5,725 bases of DNA from Syntrophales bacterium. Its GTDB lineage: Bacteria > Desulfobacterota > Syntrophia > Syntrophales > UBA2210. The notes beneath the pieces were generated by a model that saw nothing but the letters and a program-made list of their open reading frames with translations, was not told the origin of the DNA and searched no databases. A program made the translations under genes and the position numbers. Location of the stretch: NCBI GenBank assembly GCA_030655735.1, contig JAUSPK010000059.1:1-5725 (forward strand), written 5' to 3'. Positions 1 to 5,180 of the stretch are shown here, in pieces. Within the stretch, counting starts at the first letter, position 1, and every line of letters starts with the position of its first letter.

Positions 1-152
1 TCTTCCTCAACAATGCATCTGCACAGGTCTATGCATTCGTCACAGATATAGGCAGTAGGACCGGCAACGAGTTTTTTGACCTCGTTCTGTGTCTTTCCAC
101 AAAAAGAGCAGAAGAGCAATTCCTGCTCGCCACTATCAGAATTTTTTCCCAT
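1..152 (-). CDS. clpX: ATP-dependent Clp protease ATP-binding subunit ClpX, N-terminal part (runs off the window)
   Basis: Only the first 50 codons are present. They encode the ClpX zinc-binding domain: CSFCGK at residues 15-20 and ICDECIDLC at 36-44. Cys15, Cys18, Cys37 and Cys40 form the C4 zinc site, and QNEVKKLVAGP between them is typical of the family. ClpX is an AAA+ unfoldase that recognises substrates through this N domain and adaptors and feeds them into the ClpP barrel in the cytoplasm. The ATG at 152-150 is preceded by GAGGA with an 8-base spacer. The gene follows clpP after only 13 bases, which fits co-transcription and function as a pair. The AAA+ module with its Walker motifs lies outside the window, so whether the gene is intact cannot be judged. 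The frame is too short for the longest-ORF rule, but the match to the family is unmistakable. Confidence 0.95.
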   Translation of the reverse strand, partial: MGKNSDSGEQELLFCSFCGKTQNEVKKLVAGPTAYICDECIDLCRCIVEE

Positions 153-165
153 GAAAGGTTTCCTC

Positions 166-753
166 TTACTTTGTCCTCTTTATAATAATTTCGTCAATTA
201 TACCATATTCTTTAGCCTGGCTGCTCGTCATGTAATAATCTCTATCCGTATCGGTCTCAACCTTTTCAACAGACTGACCGGTGTGCCGTGCCAGGATTGT
301 ATTGAGGTCCTGTTTTAATCTCAATATCTCTTTCGCCTGAATACCAATATCGGTCGCCTGCCCCTGCGACCCGCCGAGGGGCTGATGTATAACTATCCTT
401 GAGTTCGGCAGGGCACTCCTCTTCCCCTCTTCACCCGCCGCGAGGAGAAGCGCCCCCATACTCGCTGCCTGCCCCATGCAGATGGTGTGGACAGAAGGCC
501 GTATATACTGCATCGTATCATATATGGCCAGACCGGCGCTGACAACACCTCCGGGCGTGTTCAGATAAAACGATATCTCCCTGTCCGGATCTTCCGATTC
601 CAGATACAGCATCTGGGCTATGACAAGGTTAGCGACATCGTCATCTATAGCCGATCCAAGAAAGATAATCCGATCCCTCAGAAGCCTGGAATAGATATCG
701 AAAGACCGTTCCCCCCGACCATCCTGTTCAATGACCATAGGAATGAGAGGCAT
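166..753 (-). CDS. clpP: ATP-dependent Clp protease proteolytic subunit ClpP
   Basis: This is the serine peptidase that forms the tetradecameric barrel of ClpXP (and ClpAP/ClpCP). Counting from the upstream ATG, the catalytic triad is Ser99 in GQAASMGALLL, His124 in IHQPLGG, and Asp173 in DTDRDYYM. The spacing of 25 and 49 residues equals that of E. coli ClpP. FYLNTPGG (63-70), the oxyanion-loop region and GQATDI are also intact. The length of about 195 residues is normal. Two ATGs are adjacent (756-754 and 753-751). I prefer the second: AAAGGAG then lies 7 bases away rather than 4, and the protein then begins MPLIPMVIEQ, close to the MNLIPTVIEQ start common in the family. The start overlaps the tig stop codon, so translation is probably coupled to tig. 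clpX follows 13 bases downstream. Only the exact start is in doubt. Confidence 0.97.
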   Translation of the reverse strand: MPLIPMVIEQDGRGERSFDIYSRLLRDRIIFLGSAIDDDVANLVIAQMLYLESEDPDREISFYLNTPGGVVSAGLAIYDTMQYIRPSVHTICMGQAASMGALLLAAGEEGKRSALPNSRIVIHQPLGGSQGQATDIGIQAKEILRLKQDLNTILARHTGQSVEKVETDTDRDYYMTSSQAKEYGIIDEIIIKRTK

Positions 754-2084
754 CATTCTTCTCCTTTTTCCTTTTTCTTGCCTTTCTTGAGCGCGGTTAT
801 CGTGGCCCTTCCTTCGATAAAATCGAGGGCCTTCTGCTCAAGCAATTCGTCCCTGAGACGATCCTTCATCTCATTGCCCTCATAGGCCTTCTTGACGGAC
901 TCGTAATCCTGAGCGTATCTTTGAGCGAGTCCCCTCAGTTTCTCTTCAATCTCTTCCTCACCAACCTCGATGGACTCCTTCTTCGCAATTTCGCTCAATA
1001 TAAACGATGCCTTGACCATCTTGACTGCCTGGTCGTTAAATCTGCCGTGCAGATTATAGCTTATCTCAGCAGCCTTGTCGTCCGGCATACCGTTCTGTAC
1101 CATCCTCTGGCGTGCATCCAGCATCATGGTATAGACCTGCCGTTCCACCCAGGCGGAGGGGACCTCAAATTCGTTCTTTTCCAGCAGTTTGTCAATGATC
1201 CTGTTTCTCAGCTCTCCCTTGATCCGTGCCTCGCCCTCTTCCCCAAGTGATTTTTTTACATCCTCCCTAAGGTCTTTGAGGGTCTCATACTTTTCGAAGT
1301 TCTTTATAAACCCCTCATCCAGTGCGGGCAGGATCTTCTCGCGGATGTTTTTGAGGGTTACCGAAAAGAGGACCTCCTTCCCGGCAATGTCCTTCGCGCC
1401 GTAATCATCGGGGAATGTCACCGTAATATCCCTGGGCTCCCCCTTTTTCATCCCTATAAGCTGTTCCTCGAATCCGGGGACAAAACTCTGGGAGCCCAGT
1501 TGGAGCGTATAGTCTTCGGCCGCCAGTTCCTTGCGTGCCTCTCCATCGAGCTTCCCCTCAAAGTCAATCAGGGCGAAATCATCCTCGGCAAGCGCCCGGT
1601 CATCCGTGACATCTTCAAGTGTGGCGTACATCTGCCGTATCTGCGTGAGCCTCTCTTCGACATCGGACTCGGCAATATCAAGTTTTTCCTTTTCCAAGGC
1701 AAGTCCGGCATAGTCCTTGGGGTCAAGTGCCGGCTGGATCTCAACGGTGGCGGTAAAGAGGAGATCCTCCCCCTCTGTTATCCCCTTCTGATCTATAACC
1801 GGCTGTGCCACAACCTCTATATCATTCTTTTCAACGGCCTCGGTATAGTGTTTTGTAACCAGGTTGGATATCGCCTCTTCCTTTACACTTTCTGCGTAGT
1901 GCGCTTCGAGGACTGCTCTGGGCGCCTTCCCCGGCCTGAATCCCTTGATCTTCGCACTCCTGCCCACCGTTTTGTATATCGAATCGAGTTCCTTTTTCAC
2001 GTCATCCCAGATGACCTCAAAGGACAACTTCTTCTCCACGGAGCTGACATCTTCTATCTTCACTTCACTGGCCATATTACCCAC
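753..2084 (-). CDS. tig: Trigger factor, ribosome-associated chaperone and peptidyl-prolyl isomerase
   Basis: The protein binds the ribosome near the exit tunnel and shields nascent chains. The N-terminal ribosome-binding domain carries the signature GFRPGKAP at residues 48-55. A FKBP-type PPIase domain runs from about 165 to 248 (DFALIDFEG at 169-177, FVPGFEEQLIGMKKGE at 201-216, then FPDDYGAKDIAGKEVLFSVTL). The rest is the helical SurA-like chaperone domain, ending in a Lys/Glu-rich tail. The length of 443 is typical (about 430-450). The start chosen is GTG at 2084-2082, because AAAGGAG sits 7 bases upstream of it. The in-frame ATG three codons later (2075-2073) has no well-spaced site but would also give a plausible protein. 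The stop TGA overlaps the clpP start. The gene lies 67 bases after tRNA-Leu with no terminator or obvious promoter between, so it is probably transcribed from the tRNA promoter. Confidence 0.97.
   Translation of the reverse strand: MGNMASEVKIEDVSSVEKKLSFEVIWDDVKKELDSIYKTVGRSAKIKGFRPGKAPRAVLEAHYAESVKEEAISNLVTKHYTEAVEKNDIEVVAQPVIDQKGITEGEDLLFTATVEIQPALDPKDYAGLALEKEKLDIAESDVEERLTQIRQMYATLEDVTDDRALAEDDFALIDFEGKLDGEARKELAAEDYTLQLGSQSFVPGFEEQLIGMKKGEPRDITVTFPDDYGAKDIAGKEVLFSVTLKNIREKILPALDEGFIKNFEKYETLKDLREDVKKSLGEEGEARIKGELRNRIIDKLLEKNEFEVPSAWVERQVYTMMLDARQRMVQNGMPDDKAAEISYNLHGRFNDQAVKMVKASFILSEIAKKESIEVGEEEIEEKLRGLAQRYAQDYESVKKAYEGNEMKDRLRDELLEQKALDFIEGRATITALKKGKKKEKGEE
761..767 (-). promoter_or_regulatory. 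Shine-Dalgarno site of clpP
   Basis: AAAGGAG lies inside the last codons of tig. It is 4 bases from the first ATG and 7 bases from the second. The spacing favours the second ATG (753-751) as the real clpP start. Confidence 0.7.
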
Positions 2085-2091
2085 TCACTTA

Positions 2092-2098
2092 CTCCTTT
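2092..2098 (-). promoter_or_regulatory. Shine-Dalgarno site of tig
   Basis: AAAGGAG with a 7-base spacer to the GTG at 2084. The next in-frame ATG (2075) would be 16 bases away, so this site argues for the GTG start. Confidence 0.75.
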
Positions 2099-2151
2099 GC
2101 ACATTTTGAGGTACTCACGACGAGGAGATGCATCACATAACCCTTTTAGTA

Positions 2152-2238
2152 TGGTGCGAGAGAGGGGAGTTGAACCCCTATCCGCTTTCGCGGGCTGGAT
2201 CCTAAGTCCAGTGCGTCTTCCAGTTCCGCCACTCTCGC
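2152..2238 (-). tRNA. tRNA-Leu (anticodon UAG)
   Basis: A complete class II tRNA of 87 nt, including an encoded CCA (2154-2152). The acceptor stem is GCGAGAG paired with CTCTCGC, with discriminator A. The anticodon stem CTGGA/TCCAG encloses the loop CTTAGGA, giving anticodon UAG (2204-2202), which reads CUA and probably other CUN leucine codons. A long variable arm, CCGC-GAAA-GCGG, is diagnostic of Leu/Ser/Tyr tRNAs. The T arm is AGGGG-TTCAACT-CCCCT. It has its own strong promoter at 2258-2286 and leads directly towards tig. Confidence 0.98.
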
Positions 2239-2257
2239 AATTCACAAGAGCATTGCT

Positions 2258-2286
2258 ATATTAGTAATCGCAAGACCGATTGTCAA
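2258..2286 (-). promoter_or_regulatory. Near-consensus sigma-70 promoter for tRNA-Leu and probably tig-clpP-clpX
   Basis: A perfect -35 box TTGACA (2286-2281) and -10 box TAATAT (2263-2258, five of six consensus bases) are separated by exactly 17 bp. Transcription should begin near 2250, about 12 nt before the mature tRNA-Leu 5' end, so the leader would be removed by RNase P. No terminator is seen between tRNA-Leu and tig, so this may also be the main promoter of the chaperone/protease genes. Heat-shock (sigma-32) boxes were not evident. Confidence 0.85.
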
Positions 2287-2300
2287 CTGTGAATAGAGCG

Positions 2301-2313
2301 GCATTTCGAATGC
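2301..2313. repeat. Short perfect inverted repeat upstream of the tRNA-Leu promoter
   Basis: GCATT-TCG-AATGC has 5-bp arms and a 3-base centre, and lies 14 bp upstream of the -35 box. It could be a regulator site, but a palindrome this short can arise by chance, so no function is assigned. Confidence 0.3.
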
Positions 2314-2335
2314 TGTCGCCCGCACCCGCTCCTCC

Positions 2336-2362
2336 AAACAAAAACCGCCCGTAACGGCGGTT
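2336..2362 (-). terminator. Rho-independent terminator after tRNA-Pro
   Basis: On the minus strand the sequence reads AACCGCC, a 6-base loop, GGCGGTT, then a T-rich run (TTTTTGTTT including the stem's last Ts). This is a 7-bp GC-rich perfect stem with a U tract, 16 bases past the tRNA-Pro 3' end. On the plus strand there is no U tract, so it acts in one direction. As no terminator is seen after the ComEA-like gene, it probably ends that operon too. Confidence 0.9.
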
Positions 2363-2378
2363 CCACAATACACAAAAA

Positions 2379-2455
<77 letters not shown>

Positions 2456-2466
2456 ACTTTGGTGGT

Positions 2467-2495
2467 GAGATATCACTATAGTTTTTCTCTGTCAA
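2467..2495 (-). promoter_or_regulatory. Probable promoter of tRNA-Pro
   Basis: A perfect TTGACA (2495-2490) is followed after 17 bp by TATCTC (2472-2467), a weak -10. A better -10 candidate, TATAGT (2480-2475), is only 9 bp from TTGACA and would need a poorer -35 further upstream (TTGTTC, 15-bp spacing). Which pair is used cannot be settled by eye. The -35 overlaps the TGA stop of the ComEA-like gene. Confidence 0.55.
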
Positions 2496-3079
2496 GAACA
2501 AGAAGGCATGTTAATGGAAAGATACCCTTTTATACGGTCATACTTCTTTTTTCCAAGGCCTTTTATCCGTTTCAGTACGTCAACTTCCGAAAAAACCCCT
2601 TTTTCTTCCCTGAACCGTACTATTTTCGATGCCGTCCTGCGACCAATTCCGGGAACGAGCACCAAATCCTCCACCGTCGCCTTATTGAGATCGATCGGCA
2701 TACCGAGGGCGAGCAGGGCGGAGGCGGACATATCACCGGTGGTTACCCGGTATCGGGCCGTGTCACAGGTGACCCGGTCTCCGGAGTGGACCACCCCGGC
2801 GAGATCGGTCTCTTTGAATCCCGAGACATCATCAACCTCTGCCTCTCCGAAGAGATCGCGAATCGTTGCCCCGCGCGAAAGGAAGTAGATCCCGGCATGA
2901 TCCTGATCTCCGGCAAGCTCCACCGTGATACCGAAGCCCTCCCACTGGGAAGAGACGGCAGATTCCCCGGGGGAACATACATACTGGGAAACGTCCCTGG
3001 CGGCATACACGAACACCACCACGATCACGATTCCGATAGCCCCGTAGATCTGCCTGCCGGCAAGGGTCTTTTCCTTCAT
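2492..3079 (-). CDS. ComEA-like membrane-anchored SLBB / helix-hairpin-helix DNA-binding protein
   Basis: The 195-residue protein has a short basic N terminus and one hydrophobic segment (about residues 11-26, IYGAIGIVIVVVFVYA), predicting an inner-membrane anchor with the rest outside the cytoplasm. Residues about 49-105 resemble an SLBB (beta-grasp) domain (GIYFLSRGATIRDLF, then VVHSGDRVTC). Residues 128-189 are a tandem helix-hairpin-helix unit: IDLNKATVEDLVLVPGIG at 129-146 and RIKGLGKKKYDRIKGYL at 171-187, the ComEA-type nonspecific DNA-binding module. ComEA binds incoming DNA during natural transformation, but many bacteria carry such proteins without proven competence, so I give no gene symbol. 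The anchor plus SLBB plus HhH layout and length resemble the long B. subtilis type rather than the short periplasmic form. The ATG at 3079 follows lysC by 16 bases with only a weak ribosome binding site, suggesting translation coupled to lysC. No other competence gene is in view. Confidence 0.85.
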   Translation of the reverse strand: MKEKTLAGRQIYGAIGIVIVVVFVYAARDVSQYVCSPGESAVSSQWEGFGITVELAGDQDHAGIYFLSRGATIRDLFGEAEVDDVSGFKETDLAGVVHSGDRVTCDTARYRVTTGDMSASALLALGMPIDLNKATVEDLVLVPGIGRRTASKIVRFREEKGVFSEVDVLKRIKGLGKKKYDRIKGYLSINMPSCS

Positions 3080-3095
3080 CTTCGTTCACATATGA

Positions 3096-4319
3096 TCAGG
3101 GTTCCTGCTCCAGGCCGAAAGCGTCATGCAGGACCCTGACGGCCAGTTCCGTATACTTGGCCTCTATAACACACGATATCTTTATCTCGGACGTACTGAT
3201 CATCAGAATATTGATCCCCTCATCCGCAAGGGCCACGAACATCTTCGACGCGACACCGGACTGGCTCTTCATGCCGACGCCGACTATGGATATCTTCGAG
3301 ATATTCTCATCATATTCTATCTTTGAGGCACCCATATCTATTGCGACCGGGTCAAGGAGCCTCCGAGCCTCTCCAATATCCTTCCGGGAAACGGTAAAGG
3401 TCATGTCGGTAGAGCCTTCGCTGCTCGCGTTCTGGATAATCATATCAACCACAATGTTATGCTCGGACAGGGGCGTAAACAGCCGGCCGGCAATACCCGG
3501 TTTGTCCGGTACATGAACAACCGTAACCTTGGCCTGGTCCCTGTCGTATGCCACGCCGGAGATAACTCCTCTTTCCATCTCTTCATCCTCCCTGGTAACC
3601 AATGTTCCACTATCCTCGCTGAAAGAAGACCGTACATACACCGGAACTCCATACGTCTTAGCCAACTCCACGGAGCGATGCTGAAGGACCTTCGCCCCCG
3701 CACCCGCCAGGCTCAGCATCTCATCGTACGACACCTTCTTCAGTTTGCGCGCCTTGTTATACAGATTCGGATCCGTCGTGTAGACTCCATCCACATCGGT
3801 GAATATCTCACAGAAATCGGCCTTGAGGCAGGCCGCGATGGCCACTGCGGTGGTATCCGAACCACCCCTCCCCAGCGTGGTTATGTTTCCCTTCTCGTCA
3901 ACACCCTGAAAGCCGGCTACAACGACGACCCTCCCCCTCTTCAGTTCATCCGCTATCAGCCCGGTTTCAACATCGAGTATCTTCGCGTCACTGTGAACTT
4001 CGTCCGTCAGTACCCTCACCTGATGGCCCAAAAGAGATATCGCGGGGTACCCCATCTTGTTGAGCATAATCGCCAGGAGTGATACGGATATCTGCTCACC
4101 CGAAGAGACAATCACATCGTATTCCCTCCGGTCCGGCTCTCCCCCGGAAGCGCTGTTGGCCAGCTGGATAAGCCGGTCTGTCTCGCCCGCCATGGCCGAC
4201 ATAACGACCACCATATCGTTTCCGTCCTCCCTGGCTCTCGCCACCCTCCGTGCTATGGCCTGAATCTTTTCAAGATCCGCCACAGAGGTGCCGCCATATT
4301 TCTGCACAATCAGCGCCAC
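3096..4319 (-). CDS. lysC: Aspartate kinase (aspartokinase)
   Basis: Catalyses ATP-dependent phosphorylation of L-aspartate, the first step towards lysine, threonine, methionine and diaminopimelate. The amino-acid kinase domain (about residues 2-245) shows KYGGTSV at 7-13, VSSGEQ at 71-76, GRGGSDTTA at 150-158 and FTDVDGVYTTDP at 173-184. Two ACT domains follow: about 264-335, with the effector-site region IIQNASSEGSTD at 294-305, and about 342-405, with MISTSEIKIS at 373-382. These predict feedback control by lysine and/or threonine. The length of 407 is standard for the monofunctional LysC class. The start is GTG at 4319-4317, chosen for AGGGAGGA with a 9-base spacer and for the conserved LIVQKYGGTSV start. 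The tsaE stop is 3 bases upstream. A strong internal ribosome binding site before Met248 may yield a separate ACT-only subunit, as in two-subunit aspartokinases. Confidence 0.97.
   Translation of the reverse strand: MALIVQKYGGTSVADLEKIQAIARRVARAREDGNDMVVVMSAMAGETDRLIQLANSASGGEPDRREYDVIVSSGEQISVSLLAIMLNKMGYPAISLLGHQVRVLTDEVHSDAKILDVETGLIADELKRGRVVVVAGFQGVDEKGNITTLGRGGSDTTAVAIAACLKADFCEIFTDVDGVYTTDPNLYNKARKLKKVSYDEMLSLAGAGAKVLQHRSVELAKTYGVPVYVRSSFSEDSGTLVTREDEEMERGVISGVAYDRDQAKVTVVHVPDKPGIAGRLFTPLSEHNIVVDMIIQNASSEGSTDMTFTVSRKDIGEARRLLDPVAIDMGASKIEYDENISKISIVGVGMKSQSGVASKMFVALADEGINILMISTSEIKISCVIEAKYTELAVRVLHDAFGLEQEP
3576..3593 (-). promoter_or_regulatory. Putative internal ribosome binding site and start for an aspartokinase beta subunit
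   Basis: Inside lysC, AGGGAGGA (3593-3586) lies 7 bases before the in-frame ATG of Met248 (3578-3576). The same 8-mer serves the main lysC start. Initiation here would give a 160-residue product (3578 to 3096) made of the two ACT domains, matching where beta subunits of B. subtilis LysC-type enzymes begin. Seen: the site and its spacing. Known: internal starts in alpha2-beta2 aspartokinases. Inferred: use in this organism. Confidence 0.6.
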
Positions 4320-4322
4320 GTG

Positions 4323-4802
4323 TCAAAATCCTCCCTTTCTCAACATTCCGATAATCGAAGATACATCTACTTCACAGGAAATTCTCATCTCCCTTGTATT
4401 ACTGTCGCCTCCATGTTCCAGATTGATCATCAGGGTTCCGGCGGGAAGGATATCGGCAACCTTCTCGGCCCACTCGATAACCACGACACCATCCCCGTAA
4501 AAGTACTCTCTGTACCCCATATCCTCCAGATCACGAGGCCCGGACAGGCGGTACACATCCATATGATACAGGGGAATCCGCCCGGGGTACTCATTGATCA
4601 GCGTGAAGGTAGGGCTGGTGACGTAATACTTTTCCGGAATCCCCATCCCCTGCGCGATTCCCTGTGTCAGGCATGTCTTCCCCGTACCGAGTTCGCCCGT
4701 CAGGCCCAGGACCTGCCCGCCGGTCAGGTTCTCTCCTATGATCCTCCCGATATCCAGGGTGCCCCCGGGACTTTTAGAAATCAGATCAAAACGTGTCATC
4801 AT
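4323..4802 (-). CDS. tsaE: tRNA threonylcarbamoyladenosine biosynthesis ATPase TsaE
   Basis: A P-loop ATPase (YjeE family) that works with TsaB and TsaD in the cytoplasm to make t6A37 on tRNAs reading ANN codons. The Walker A motif is GELGTGKT at residues 36-43. SPTFTLINEY (63-72), YHMDVYRL (79-86) and VIEWAEK (108-114) are the other conserved family blocks. The length of 159 is normal. The first of two tandem ATGs (4802-4800, 4799-4797) directly abuts the acpS stop TAG. No clear Shine-Dalgarno site precedes it, so translation is probably coupled to acpS. lysC begins 3 bases after its stop. The TsaB and TsaD genes are not in the window. The family assignment is firm; only the choice between the two ATGs is open. 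Confidence 0.95.
   Translation of the reverse strand: MMTRFDLISKSPGGTLDIGRIIGENLTGGQVLGLTGELGTGKTCLTQGIAQGMGIPEKYYVTSPTFTLINEYPGRIPLYHMDVYRLSGPRDLEDMGYREYFYGDGVVVIEWAEKVADILPAGTLMINLEHGGDSNTREMRISCEVDVSSIIGMLRKGGF
4329..4336 (-). promoter_or_regulatory. Shine-Dalgarno site of lysC
   Basis: AGGGAGGA overlaps the last codons of tsaE and lies 9 bases before the GTG at 4319. It fixes that GTG as the lysC start. Confidence 0.75.
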
Positions 4803-5180
4803 CTACATTTCAAGAACGATAAAGGCCACGGCATATCTGTCGGTATGGGAAATACTGATATGGCACTCCGTTATACCGACCCTGTCCACCATCTCCCTCG
4901 CCCTTCCGTGGAACCGCAGCTCCGGTTTACCCTCCGCCCTGTTTATGACCTCCACGTCCCTGAATCCAACGCCACCGGCCATTCCCAGGCCAATACCCTT
5001 CAGAAATGCCTCCTTTGCCGCAAATCGTGCCGCAAAATGCTGGGCGGGATAGGACTTCGCGCTGCAATAGTTTGTCTCCCCTTCGGAATACACCTTCCAG
5101 ATAAAGCTTTCACGCCATTTTTCTATAATTCTTTCGATCCTCGATACCTCAACAAGGTCTGTTCCCACCGCGTAGATCAT
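4803..5180 (-). CDS. acpS: Holo-[acyl-carrier-protein] synthase
   Basis: Transfers the 4'-phosphopantetheine group from CoA to apo-ACP, which is essential for fatty-acid synthesis. The protein begins MIYAVGTDLVEVSRIE, with the magnesium-binding Asp8 in GTDLVEV. The second signature is HFAARFAAKEAFLKGIG at 48-64, with metal ligand Glu57. The C-terminal ISISHTDRYAVAF (108-120) is the conserved phosphopantetheinyl-transferase strand. At 125 residues it is a standard trimeric AcpS-type enzyme. The ATG (5180-5178) overlaps the folP stop as ATGA, with only a purine-rich AAAGAG immediately before it, so re-initiation after folP is likely. The next gene, tsaE, abuts its stop codon. In related genomes acpS is often followed by nnrD and then tsaE; nnrD is absent here. 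Confidence 0.96.
   Translation of the reverse strand: MIYAVGTDLVEVSRIERIIEKWRESFIWKVYSEGETNYCSAKSYPAQHFAARFAAKEAFLKGIGLGMAGGVGFRDVEVINRAEGKPELRFHGRAREMVDRVGITECHISISHTDRYAVAFIVLEM

Noticed and set aside
2060..2245. 61-codon minus-strand frame reading GGTGRRTGLRIQPAKADRGS
   Set aside because: This is the well-known false protein produced by translating tRNA-Leu; it covers the tRNA and the tig leader.
1500..2264. A 254-codon open frame on the plus strand
   Set aside because: It is antisense to the N-terminal half of tig and reads through the complement of tRNA-Leu. No family resemblance.
2832..3089. 85-codon minus-strand frame starting with GTG 10 bases before the ComEA-like ATG
   Set aside because: It is out of frame with the ComEA-like gene, Arg/Gly-rich, lacks motifs, and overlaps that gene completely.
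2459..3139. A 226-codon open frame on the plus strand
   Set aside because: It is antisense to the whole ComEA-like gene, whose HhH motifs identify the true strand. Low-complexity His/Gly/Arg composition.
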